NCBI GenBank assembly: GCA_007258455.2 | Contig: VDFB02344250.1 | Coordinates: 23,842-87,841, forward strand | DNA: 64,000 nucleotides | Reading direction: 5' to 3' | Source of the DNA: Sequoia sempervirens | Taxonomy: Eukaryota > Streptophyta > Pinopsida > Cupressales > Cupressaceae | Shown here: piece by piece, positions 32,654 through 43,544 of the stretch | Position numbering within the stretch: the stretch's first letter is position 1 | How the letters are laid out: every line of letters begins with the position of its first letter | Notes under the pieces: generated by a model | What the model was told of the DNA's origin: nothing | Seen by the model: only the letters and a program-made list of their open reading frames with translations | The model's database searches: none | Made by a program: the position numbers and the translations under genes

Positions 32654-33525
32654 TCTCTTGATCAATAGGAGAAGGTGTTTCACTATTTTGCGACAAAGAT
32701 CTCTCTTGCTTAGTACAAGATGACATACTTATACAAGACTCTTGAGATGGCGATATTTTGTACTCTTCTTTAAAGGAAGGTGGAAAATCTAACCAATTCA
32801 AATCATTACTATTTTGCGTGATGACATTGATGTTAAGCGAGGATTTCTCTGTTTCTTCTGTTTATTTTAAAGTATAATAATCAAGGCTTGTCTTTCTGTT
32901 ACACAGGTTCTACTTGGGTTGTTGGTGTCAATGTTCTCAAAGGATTCTCCTTATCTTTTTCAATGCTCAAACAACTGTTTGGTTGAAGGTTGACATTGAT
33001 AGTATATACTTTTTTGTTGTAGACATACTTCATTTTACGATGAAGAGTTGAAGGCACTGCTTCCATCTCATGAATCCATGGTCTTCCTAAAAGTAGGTTG
33101 TATGAAATATCACGAGGCATAATGTGAATAGGAGTTTTTAATGTGGCCTTTCCAAGTGTAATAGGCAATGTAATCACTACAAGCAATTGATTTCCTACAT
33201 TTTCAAACCCTCGAATAGATAAAGAGCAAGTTGAATTATTGATTTGTCCATGCCAAAGGGTCACACTACACAAATTAAGGGTGGAGCCATTGTCAACAAG
33301 GGTTCTTTTTATTCCCCACCCATTGTAGTTAGCTATTATCATGAAAGTATCATTTTGTTTTTGTACTTCCAAAGGAGGGATCTCACTTTGGTGGAAAACA
33401 ATGTTAGCATTCATTTCTTGAATCATGGCTGCTCTGTCATTTGGTTGTGCATTAGAAGGGATAGGAATTTGGTGTAAGGAACTTTGAATCATGTTATGAT
33501 AATGAGGGGAGGCTTGAATAAGGTC
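32654..33525 (-). pseudogene. pol: Outer element protease region
   Basis: The minus-strand frame from about 33525 to 32899 reads VWDLIQASPHYHNMIQSSL, then the protease core IKRTLVDNGSTLNLCSVTLW, where the DTG/DSG active site has become DNG. LLLGRPWIHEMEAVPSTLH follows near 33055-33110. A serine-rich stretch follows (32801-32654) and is cut by the inner element. It closely parallels the inner element's protease, so the two belong to related families. The MITE at 33529 splits the conserved SLW-DLIQ lead-in exactly between W and D. RT and everything after are missing. Confidence 0.85.
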
Positions 33526-33528
33526 CCA

Positions 33529-33682
33529 AACTGGTACATTTTGACCCATTTTTCAACGACCAATCGTCAAAATTTCAACGGCCATTCGTTAATATTATTT
33601 CGTTGAAATTTCGATGACATTTGAAACATCAAAATTCTGGCCTAGCATCCGTCGTCAAAAAATGGGTCAAAATGTACCAGTA
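33529..33682. mobile_element. 154-bp CACTA-like MITE
   Basis: The ends are near-perfect inverted repeats. The left begins AACTGGTACATTTTGACCCA and the right is its complement, ending with CCAGTA; both differ only in the outermost base from the CACTGG form typical of CACTA elements. The element is flanked by the 3-bp TSD CCA (33526-33528 and 33683-33685), the duplication length of CACTA transposons. Removing it with one TSD restores the conserved W-D junction of the protease lead-in, so the insertion is clean. The inside has more copies of a TCAACGA/TCGTTGA motif and no ORF. Confidence 0.88.
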
Positions 33683-33685
33683 CCA

Positions 33686-35044
33686 TAATGATATTTTAGC
33701 AAAAGTGTTCTTAAGTTGTTCAACGAGATCATACTCCTTTCCACTTTGTGAAGGAAAACAAGGAGGGCTAGGTAAGATAGGATTAGGCAATGGGAGGGAT
33801 GTTGAAGGTGTTTATTTTGGTTGTAGAATTTTTCTAGTGTTATATGTATGAGCAATGGTGTTATAATTCGATTGTTGTGAAACATTATTCTTAGGTGGGT
33901 AAAAGATAAGTTTGGGTTTGTTTTCAGTTTTTGGTCGTTGTGAGGGTGGGTAAAGGATTAGAGGATTCTTAGGATGTCCCACAGGGTATTTAGGAGGTCC
34001 ACTAATCAATAGGGATCTAATGGATCATACTTGTGCCTTCATAACCTCAACAATTTCAGTTTGATGTATTTCTAGTGAGGGAGAGTCCAGTGTCATCTTT
34101 TGACCATCATATAAGGAAGTCACATCACTATTGTTAATGTTGTCATTTTCTTCCACCATGATATCCTCCCTAGTAGGAGAGTTTTTAGGAGAACAACAAA
34201 CTAGATGTTCATGAAATTCAAAGGTTGTTTCTTCTAAAATGACTTCATCACGAGTAAGGGGATTGTCAATGGTTGAATTCTCTTGTTTATCAATGATGGA
34301 ATTCTCTTGTCCAATAATGTTTTCCTTGGGAGAAAAGAGGCACATAAGATTCTCATGAATTTCATCGATTGTATTTTTTAACATCAAAGTATCTTCTTCA
34401 CAACTAGGAGAGATATTAGGAGAAGAACAAATGTGATTGTCAAGATTGTCCATAATATCATTCCTTTGTCCCATAATGTCTTCCAAAATAGGATAGGTAG
34501 GGGAACAAACATAAAGAGGGTTGTCATATATCTTAAATATTTTACCATCTAACACCAACCTATTGTCTTCAGTTACAATATGATTGTCATGATTCCTTAC
34601 AACTGCATCCTCTTTCACTAAAATATTCTCACAAGAAAGAGGTGAATGGGAGTTAGGTAAGGTGATGTTTAGAAATGTGTCTATGATCTCATTCTCTTGT
34701 GCTATAATATCTTCCTAAGGGGGATGAGGAGAAGGACCAACAAGACCTTCATGATTCTCAATGATTGCATCTTCTTTCACCAAGATACCTTCATCACTAC
34801 CAAGAGAGGTATCGAGAGAAAATAAATTATGATTATCATGATTATCTATACTTGCATCTTCTTCTATCACATCATTCCCACAAATAGGAGAGATAAGAGA
34901 AGGTATAGATTTAAGGCAAGCGTCAACATTTTCACTTTCTTGCACTAAGAAACTCTCATAACTAGGAAATGTATTGAATGAATGACTAACATGCTTATTG
35001 GCTAACTTTTTCTTTGTAAACTTGGAAAAGACAGATACTAACAT
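33686..35044 (-). pseudogene. Outer element acidic repeat ORF in the gag position
   Basis: One minus-strand frame runs from ATG at 35044 to the protease lead-in near 33690, with an in-frame TAG near 34715, a TGA near 34022 and few other breaks. The N-terminus is basic (FSKFTKKKLANKHV). Then come about 300 residues of diverged repeats rich in E, D, N, I and S, with recurring EDIMGQRNDIMD / ENIIGQENSIID and CSPK/SSPN-S-PSCEE motifs at roughly 40-residue spacing. The end is proline-rich (ILYPPSQRPKTENKPKLIFYP) before EYDLVEQL. I see no capsid domain or zinc knuckle. It may be a diverged linker of gag or an unrelated gained segment. No function can be given. Confidence 0.6.
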
Positions 35045-37512
35045 TTGTGAATAGTAATCTATGCAAACTCAAAATAGAAATCTAGATTTAAAATGCAATA
35101 CAATAACCTAGAATGAAATGTGTAAATGTAATTTTCAGATTATAAACAAGGTAATTTGTTGATTACATTATGAAACAATCTGAACATGAAATGTTGTAAA
35201 TGTAAATTTGAAATTAAGTGATGCATGAAATGAAAAAAATTAAGCTAGATCTAATGAAAGCATGTAACAAAAACCCAGCAAACTGAAATAGGTATTCAGT
35301 GATAGCAAACAGAGGTACAAAAATGACATTTTTAATGCTATAAATGGTAGTTTTGTGTCTGATATGGGACTAATTCCCCTAGAGGGGCATATGAGTCCTA
35401 TTCAGGGTTTATGGAAGGGTTAAATGCTAAAAAAATGCACAACATAGAATTCCCATAAAGTAGGAAAAACAACATGTACTAGGACTAAATTGCCCAGAGG
35501 GGAGTATGAGTCCCATATTAGGGTTTTTGCACCAATTTCAACAAATTCTGAGTTGTTTCTAAGTTTTCTAACTTGTATGTTGTGTTGACTATTTACAATT
35601 GCAGAATTTCAATGAAATTGAACTATCTAAGATGCAAAAAAGCAACCTATATGCACTTTCACTAATGCAATATTTTGAAACCCTAGATGCAAATTAACTA
35701 ATGCAAAACCTAATGCAAAGTTAATGCAAGCTAGATCTAGGAATATGATGCACTCCAAATTAGTAAAGAATGTGTTCTAAAAGCTAGGTCAGTAGAATGA
35801 AATGAATAAAATAGGTGTTCCACCCTTTGGGAGGTGGAACACAAACTACTGTTTAGGGACCTAGACCAATTTTCTTCAAGTTTCATTTAAGGAAACCCTA
35901 GAGATCTCAATCCAAGGATGGAATGGAGGAAAGAGATCTGCTAGAAGGGTGTCCTAGGGCGTGATTAGAGGTATAAAGGGGGTTCACCACCAAGCTAGAG
36001 CTTGGAAAGACAAGAAATGAATGCAATGTGAAAACCTAACCAGATGCCCTAGGAAATGAAACTGAAATGCAGAATAACAAACTGAGAATGAGCATAGGTG
36101 CACCTAGAAGAAAGATGAGGTCAGAATAAGTTCCAAAACCTTGAAATCCTGATCTTTAATGCTCATTGGGACTCATACGCCAGTCTAGGTTATTTAGTCC
36201 CATATTAGGGTTTTTGTGCCAAAATTGGAATATGTCAGTAACTAATCTGAATCTCTTGAAATATGGAAATAGTAGTATTGGGACTCATACGCCCAAGGTG
36301 GTGATTTAGTCACAGTATTAGGGTTTGGTTGAAACTCTGGCATTCTTTGGTGATCTCTTGTAGCTTCCTTCCTGTCAAATATCTAATTCAGAAACCCTAA
36401 TTTGCAACCTGTAGGTGACTTTCCGTGATCTTGCAAGTAAGGATACAAATCTGAAAACTTTCTTCAATCTTGTAACTTAGTCTTCAAAGGTCCTTCAAGC
36501 TCCAAGACACCTATATCTACAATCACACGTGTAGAGAGAAAAACTTGTTGATTGTTAGGGAATAGGGGTTTTCCTTGGTCAAACCCCATATAGGTAATTA
36601 AACCTTATGATGAAACAATGAAACATGAAATATGAAACATGAAAAATCATACCTTGAATGATGTCTTGAAATTTAAGACAATAATATAACATGAAGTGGC
36701 CATGTAGAATGTAGATCTTGATCTTGAATTAAATCTAGAACAATGCTTAACTTTCAGATCTTGAATGCTACATCACAACACTAGCTCAACAACATGTTTG
36801 ATGCTTGATGACCTTGAAATAATAATGGATCTTAAATTTTTGCAACAAATGATGAAGAAATCTTCCCTTGAATGCCTTATAAATGCTCTTGTGAAGTTTT
36901 AGGATGCTTAAATCTTGATATCTTATGTTGATATCATGATAGATTAGGTGAAATAATGATTTGAAACCTTGTTTATATAGGAATTTCATCCAATTTACTA
37001 TTTATTAGATCCCAAATGCTGACATACATGAAATCTGAATTCAAAACCCTGATTTCCTACTCAAAAACCCTAAAAAGGGGTCAAATGGGACTCATACACC
37101 ACTTGTGGCATTTAGGTCCCATTTGGGTGGGACTCATATGCTGAAGGTGGTGTATGGGTCCCACCAGGCCTTTTTGGATAGAGGAAATGTCAGCGAGTTA
37201 AGATATTACGTGTATTTGATGACTACGCTAGGATTTCGGTTGAAATATGCCTCATGATGCATAATAAGGGCTCTTAGGAGCCTATTAATGATGATATGAA
37301 GGTCATAAATACAAGAGGTCCCAAAAATTAATGTGAAGGTGTAAATAAATACAATTTACAACACTAAATTAAGGAAAAAAATAAGTCTATTTAGCTTTTA
37401 AAAGGACCCTAAACCTAATGTGAATGTGTAAAACACATTACCACACTAGATCAAGGAAAAATTAGGTTCATTTTAATGTTAATATTTCCCAAATTAAGTG
37501 TGAAAATGTAGA
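35045..37512 (-). repeat. Right (5') LTR region of outer element
   Basis: 36930-37512 is homologous to the left LTR. 35045-36929 has no left counterpart (lost there at 17904) but shares the LTR's own hallmark, repeated GGGACTCATA-C/T-GCC blocks (near 35386, 35503, 36169, 36277, 37089, 37129). LTR plus leader is therefore likely, but the exact LTR start and primer site are not found. The match stops abruptly at 37512, where a truncation or later rearrangement begins. Confidence 0.6.
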
Positions 37513-39540
37513 GGGATACATTTTTCTACACTACACATATGTAAATATCAACTTATACTTTAAATGTGTATTTCATGTATATAGTTTTATTGAAAGATAA
37601 GGAGAAGAAAGAGAAAAAAAAGAGAAAAAAATCAATGTAGAACAAAACGTGAGTGTGTTATAACGTGCTCATGCTTTGTGAAAGCATTCACATAATGTAA
37701 GTGTGTTATAATGTGCTCACATTTTGTGTATGCATTGAAATAGCGCAAGCACATTATAACGTGGTCATGTTTTTGTTTGCTTTGGGAATTTCCAATCCTT
37801 TGGCTTAGATTTTCCTTGGATTTCCTACCCAAAGGCTTTGTTTGAATTTCCAACACCCAAAAACATGTTTTTCTAGATTCTAAATTTAATTTCACATAAT
37901 CTTGAGCGTGCTCCTCATCAGGTTTGTATGTGTTTCAAGGTCAAGTAGAAAAAACACCTGGGTAATGTTAAGCTCTCCCTTAGCTATCTAAGCATGTAAT
38001 TTTTTTCACATTTTTAGTTTGTTAAGGCTTTCATCTTTAATTTTTTTTAGTGTATCCATGTTTTTCCAAAAACCAATGTTTGGTTTTTTTTACTTCATTT
38101 TTTAACCGTTCATTGAAATTTCAAATAAATTACATTTTTAGATTTACTAGATTCCATTCTACACATTTAAAAAATTGATTTTCAATTAGTTTTCAAAAAA
38201 AATAGGGGGGAGCACACTCAAATTTCTATTTTAGGATGTGTTAACTTTGAAAATTAGTAAAAAATCATATATTCATTAAAAAGTTAGCAGAAAATCAAGG
38301 ACAAACTACATGGCATTAGCTAATTTCTCACCAAAGTGATTTTGAAAATACTAAAAAAAGTTAAAATTTTAGGGGGGCCACACCAAATGCTATGTTATGT
38401 CTTTTTGAAAAAATAGGACCAATTTGTTTGGCCTCCCTTTTTGAACCCCTTAATCTCTGCCATTTAAAAAAAAAGTAGTTTAGAAAGCAAACTCGGAGCA
38501 CTATGACTCTTGTTTTTGTTGCATCTTAAAATTTTGAGTGTAACTATCTTCAATTTCTCATCCAAGGTCAGTCTTTCTTGATTTTAGAAAAATAGTGGCC
38601 ACTTATGACCCATTTTTGGCCCCCCATCTTGGTGCACTTACCCATTATGGTATAAAGTGTCATAGGTGGTTTGTGACTGCCTTTGTTTTTCTATCACACC
38701 TTTGCCAAGGGAGTGTTCCTTCCATGACAACATTGAATCCTAGTGATTCTTGCCTCATGTGTGTGTGTCTTGTTTGCACACCCTTTTTATTTATAGGTAC
38801 TTTCAGCTACTTGTTCAAATGTTCTTTGTTCTCCTACATGCACTTGGTGACACATAGTTTCAGTGGACCTATCTTGGCTCTCCCTTTCCACATTATGAGG
38901 GGTTTCTACTGTTGGTGCTAATGCTTTCTTGGTTTTATTTTTTGAGTAATATATGTATCTAGTTCGTGTTCCTATGTACTAGGCAGATGCAAAAAATGCT
39001 TATCCATGCATTTTGATGAGATGGAGCATTTACCATATGGACATTTTTGGATTCCTATTTCTGGAGGTGACCTTCCATTTTCACTTGATCAGTGTTCTTC
39101 ATAATGTTGGTACTTGTGCCATTTGTATCTTTTATTTCTAGATGTTTGCCTTAGTTTTTCATCTGATTCAAGTAGGGGCATTGGGGGAACTCATGCAGAT
39201 TCTTGTCTTCTTGACCTTGATCAGCATCTGTTTCGAATGAGGTTCTTCATTTCAACACTATATAGCAATCATCATAATTTGATAGTGGTCTACAACTTTA
39301 TCATTCTTGTGCAATGTTCTTCGTGTTCCTATTCTTTTTGGGACATTGTTTGGATGCTTTTCAATCCTTCATTCACCTTTCCTTCTTTTGAAGAGGAGTT
39401 TTTCCCATGAGGTTTTCTCTTTTTTTCTTTAATTGTGAGAGATTAGATTATTTGTACATGGGTATCTCATCAAACCTTGTTTTCCAAGACCCATCATGTG
39501 CTCTTTTTAGGTTTTTTAGCTACTCCATAAGTTCATCTTA
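37513..39540. other. AT-rich stretch with one short tandem repeat
   Basis: No element, gene or RNA is recognised. Near 37640-37790 there are about three copies of a 48-bp unit (GTGTTATAA-C/T-GTGCTCA...ATGCATT). Its minus-strand reading repeats HVIMCLRYFNAYTKCE-like 16-mers. Runs of A and T elsewhere, and short plus-strand ORFs near 38595 and 39114, look like chance. Confidence 0.5.
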
Positions 39541-39548
39541 AGAGGAGG

Positions 39549-39927
39549 CGTTAGTAATCATGCATTAGCTAATAATTAATTAACAATTAATTGATTATTA
39601 GTCTAATTCATTTGATGCACTTAAGGTAAACTTAAGAGTTCTTTTATAGGTTAACTGAAGTGACCTATTATTAGATCATCATGTCTCATCACATAAGATG
39701 TTGACACTTGTCATGATCTAATCCCTTTATCATTTAAAGTTGTCCTATAAAGCACTCACCCTCATTGCATTATCTTAAAAGATCTCCATGAAGATTCTTG
39801 AGGTTCATTTTGTAATTATTTTCTTGTGGAAGATATAGAAAATCATTATTTACAGCTCTCTTTGCATGGAAGGTGTTTTTTGTTCATTTTTTGATCTTAC
39901 ATCTCGTGTTTATTCACAATTCTAACA
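39549..39927 (+). repeat. Possible LTR (solo or 3' end) of a decayed element
   Basis: A purine run AAGAGGAGG (39540-39548) is followed by CGTTAG, and 379 bp later the sequence reads CTAACA. This would be TGTTAG...CTAACA with the first T mutated to C. A TATAAA box with CCTATAAAGCACTC context lies at 39746-39751, a normal U3 position. No partner LTR or TSD is found, so this rests on ends, PPT and TATA only. Confidence 0.4.
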
Positions 39928-41587
39928 TCCTCTACTCACTTCTCTAGGAATGAATCTTCATATACAGATTGATGCACCAAAGGACTTATGATCTTCCACT
40001 TGATCTTTGGTTATTTAGACTCATGCTTAGATCTAAACTCTTGCCTTAATTTATCTTTTATTTCCCAATTTAGTGTTCTCCCAATATTGTGGTCTTCTCA
40101 AGCTATCTCCTTTATTAGTCTCATCTTCCCTTCGATATGCCTATTTCCAAATTAGTCTAAACCATTTTATGTAATTAAGAAATAAAATCATGATCCAATA
40201 CCAATGAGGACATCCCCTATAATTTAAAATGTATTTTCATCATCCCAAGGCATAAGAAAGAAATAAGTTATTTGGCACTAAGAAATAGGTCTTTACCAAG
40301 GATCAATATGACCCCAAATTTTGCTAGTTGACCCCCTTTTTACCACAATTCAAGGATGTATCATTTTTTCATCCAAGTTAAGAAATTTGGTTCCAATTTG
40401 AATATTTGAAATATCATTCCATCCTCTAAATGTGAAACATGAACTAAAATTATTATCTTAATATTGCACAAGCTTCATAGGATGAATTATTTGTTGGGTG
40501 GTACTACACAAACTTAAGCCTACCAATTTGATGTCCACCATTTAGTATCCATTAAAATCCAACCAACAAACTTTATGCTACTACACATACATTACGAGAC
40601 TTGGTGTAGGCTACTATCAAAACCACCAAGCTAAATTCTAACCAAAACTTAAAAAATTGTAAAAAAGAAGAATCACAAAGAAAATTAAACATGTCTTTTT
40701 TGGATGATGCAAAATTGCATGACCCTTGAACCCTTGCATCAAACACAAAAATGGTAGAACTTTAATATTCTCATGTGTTAATTCATAGTTAATGGTTACA
40801 ACTATGGGTTCTACATGCACTTTTCCCCAACACAAGTGACTTCAATTTGTATGAATGAATCACAAATGACTCAAGTTTGCATGTATATGTGTCAAAAAAT
40901 ATTGGTATTTTCATTCATGAAAAATGCATGTAGTTCTAGTTAATTAGAGTGTGTTGGCACACATACACTTAGTTAATTGTAAATATTTATTATTTATGCA
41001 TGAAACTAGTTAATTTAAGTACAATAACACAATGTGCGATATGACATATTCAATGCTATCACTTCTCTTTTTTTCTTTTAATTTGTTATTTTTAAAGATG
41101 ATTTTTAAGCAAGTTATCTAGTTAGTGCATACTTCTAATATGTGGCATATTTTTCTCATTTCATGTTTTTTCTCTATTTTGTAGGTTTCCAATAGATATC
41201 TCATTACAAGGAGAGTACATGAATAATTTTCCATGTTCATATCTTTTAAGTGTTTGAAATGCAACCTCATAGTATTTCACATGCATATAAACTAGCAACA
41301 AAATGTAATGGAAAAAATTGCACAACCATGCCCTTTTCCTTTATCTTTTGGCCCCTCTTCAATTAGAACGACCTCTATGTAATAACAAGTCCACAAGTGG
41401 AAAATTATTGTGTAAAATTTGGCTCATGACCTTATCCTATCATATCCTCATCAATGATGCTCTTAGAGTATGGTCCTAATCCCTAGATCTTCAATACATC
41501 ACTCTAGATTAGCTTCAAGCAAATTCATCGACAACATTTCACCTCCAACAATTCATTGCCAACAATTAATCGCCATGACAAATTCAT
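39928..41587. other. AT-rich stretch, nothing recognised
   Basis: No coding frame longer than chance, no LTR ends and no tandem repeat that I can see. Near 41470-41587 ACAACATTT/CAACAATTC motifs begin, leading into the inverted-repeat element. Confidence 0.5.
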
Positions 41588-42675
41588 CTCTAGGAAAATT
41601 CACCACCAACAATTCATCATCATGGAAAATTCGCCACCAACAATTTCTTAATTGTATATTTGATGAATTATCCACAATGATGAATTGTTGGTGGTGAATT
41701 TTCCATGGCGATGAATAGTGATAACTTTAAGAAACCGCCCTAAAAAAAAGATAAAATCTTAGTGAATCTTTCCTTTTTTTACAAAAATATATTAATTTCC
41801 ATTGGTGAATCTTTTCTTTTTTAAAAAAAGAAATTAATTTTATTGGCGATTTTTTTTACATCACTCAAATTTTGTAGAAAGTTTTGAAAAATATTGAAAA
41901 ATAATAGGAAAATGCATTAATTATGATGGAGAATCCATCCAATCTAAAAATAATTCTCATGGAAAAGTAGGGGCCCAAGGGTGAAAATTATTGATGGGTT
42001 TAAGGGGTAGACTATAATATTCACTTGCCACCATTATTTTAAAATATAATATAATGGCCCTCATTGTGTTTTGCATGGTAAAATATACCCATGATCTGTA
42101 ATTCTCATGGAGCTCAAAATTTCTTTTAGATCATTGATCTAACGACCCTCGTTGTACTCTACGAGGTAAAATGTACCCACAATCTATAATGATCATGAGA
42201 CCCAAAATTGTGGGCCCCATGAGCATTATAAATTGTGGGTACATTTTACCTCATGGAATACAAGGCCATTATATTATATTATAAATCAATAGTGGAAACT
42301 AAAAATTAGAAATATGCTCCTAAAAAAACTAATAATTACAATATACAATTGGTGAATTAATATAGATTTCTATTAGAATTTATAAAATTTAGGCAAATAT
42401 GATCTAATCATGTATTGAATATTGTGGCAATTTTTTAAGTTAAATTTTTTAATAAAATAAACTCTTTGACAATTCAAATATGACTATAATAAAATTTTGT
42501 AAAAATGTGGCGATTCAAGTCACATTATAGCTCGAACTATTAGTCAATTTTGGATTCCCAAATTTCAACTATTAGTCAATTGGTGAATATTAGCCACTAA
42601 AAGAATCACTAGCGATGAATTGTTGGTGGTGAATTTTCCACATTGATGAAATGTTGGAAGTGAATTTTCCTAGAG
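41588..42675. mobile_element. 1.1-kb terminal-inverted-repeat (foldback-like) element
   Basis: CTCTAGGAAAATTCAC at 41588-41603 is the exact reverse complement of 42660-42675. Inside, a 26-bp motif (41593-41618) recurs as exact inverted copies at 41679-41704 and 42614-42639, and as a diverged copy at about 42645-42670. The ends therefore carry multiple copies of the same unit, as in foldback elements. No target duplication and no ORF are seen. A separate hairpin MITE lies inside (42036-42286). Confidence 0.6.
42036..42286. mobile_element. Hairpin MITE-like sequence
   Basis: Outer arms TATAATATAATGGCC (left, to 42058) and GGCCATTATATTATA (right, from 42264) are inverted. Inner arms also pair: GAGGTAAAATGTACCCACAA at 42161-42180 with the complement near 42233-42252. 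The left side carries an extra diverged copy of the arm (about 42060-42120). No ORF. Resembles a nested or duplicated MITE. Confidence 0.5.
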
Positions 42676-43259
42676 CCCTCTAGATCATATCTATAAGTGT
42701 GAAATTAACCCAAGTCACTTTTGCATGCATGGACTTGAATCTCAAACATTTGAATTTCAATATTCAAATTTAAACCCTTTTTGACCTTTCCATTAGCTAT
42801 TATGAACCAACTGAATACACATTTGTAGGGATTTGTGTGTTTTGTTGTTATACTTAAGTACCCATTTTAAAAGAAATTAGGTATTATGGAAAAGAATTAC
42901 CAAAAAGCATTCACGATTCATCCATAACAATAATATAGATGATACATCAACATACATCATCTTAGGCATTCTTGTATGCTTGTTTGCTATATTATTTTTG
43001 TCTTTTAAAGATATTGAATCAATTTATCTAAGGGCTTGATCAAAGGAGATTTGTTTTTGTTGTATGTATATATATATAAAATAGCGCACTTCAGGCACAT
43101 GCAAAATGATTTAAGGTGCATTGGTTGCAATTGTCCATTTCTTATTAGTTCACTTCTATGCACCATATCATTTTTGTAAATGTAAAGATTAGTTTTGCAA
43201 GTGTAAATTTGAACCAAAGAAAAAAATAATTATTTTATAAATTCTAAAACATTCATTTG
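42676..43259. other. AT-rich stretch, nothing recognised
   Basis: Contains a TATATATATATA run near 43069-43078. No gene or repeat structure is seen. Confidence 0.4.
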
Positions 43260-43544
43260 AGAAGAGGATGAGGATGGCGATGCTAGAGGTGCCCATGACC
43301 ATATGTAGGTCACGTCCTACATGAGGAGGCACTGACTCTACATGTTCTCAAGCTTTGTTGGGAGCCTTTATCTAGTATTTTGTAGGTGTGATTTGGGGTG
43401 GGGAGTGTTTGAAGCTTATAGGGTGGGGTTTCTTACTGTTGGTTAGGGTTGTGGTTGGCTCTTTTCATTTCTTTAGTGCGTTATGTCTTGTGGGGGCGTC
43501 TTTGTTGAGGTCATTTTTGCTTTCTTAGTGTGATCTATGGTGTG
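43260..43544 (+). other. GT-rich DNA, possible detached 5' end of the LINE
   Basis: Base composition changes sharply to G/T-rich DNA with GGGGTGGGG-like runs (for example around 43400-43420), like the DNA at 59348-59517 just before LINE ORF1. The Athila-like element lies exactly between the two. No sequence match can confirm they were joined, so this is inference. Confidence 0.35.

Larger units (their letters stand above)
17905..37512 (-). mobile_element. Damaged minus-strand Ty3/gypsy element (outer element)
   Basis: The sequences from 17905 and from 36930 are direct repeats, matching over 17905-18079 with 36930-37104 and over 19398-19806 with about 37100-37512. In minus orientation these are the 3' LTR (left) and 5' LTR (right). 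Between them lie a protease frame (32899-33525), an acidic repeat ORF (33686-35044) and a PPT-like run (20697-20717). RT, RNase H and integrase are missing: after removing the inner element, less than 0.6 kb separates the post-protease region from the PPT. The left LTR is cut by the gypsy element ending at 17904, and the right LTR is cut at 37512, so both outer ends are lost and no TSD can be checked. The inner element and a MITE are inserted in it. Confidence 0.75.

Noticed and set aside
39114..39410. 98-codon plus-strand frame
   Set aside because: AT-rich, hydrophobic chance composition with no motif, and no element structure around it except a possible LTR downstream.
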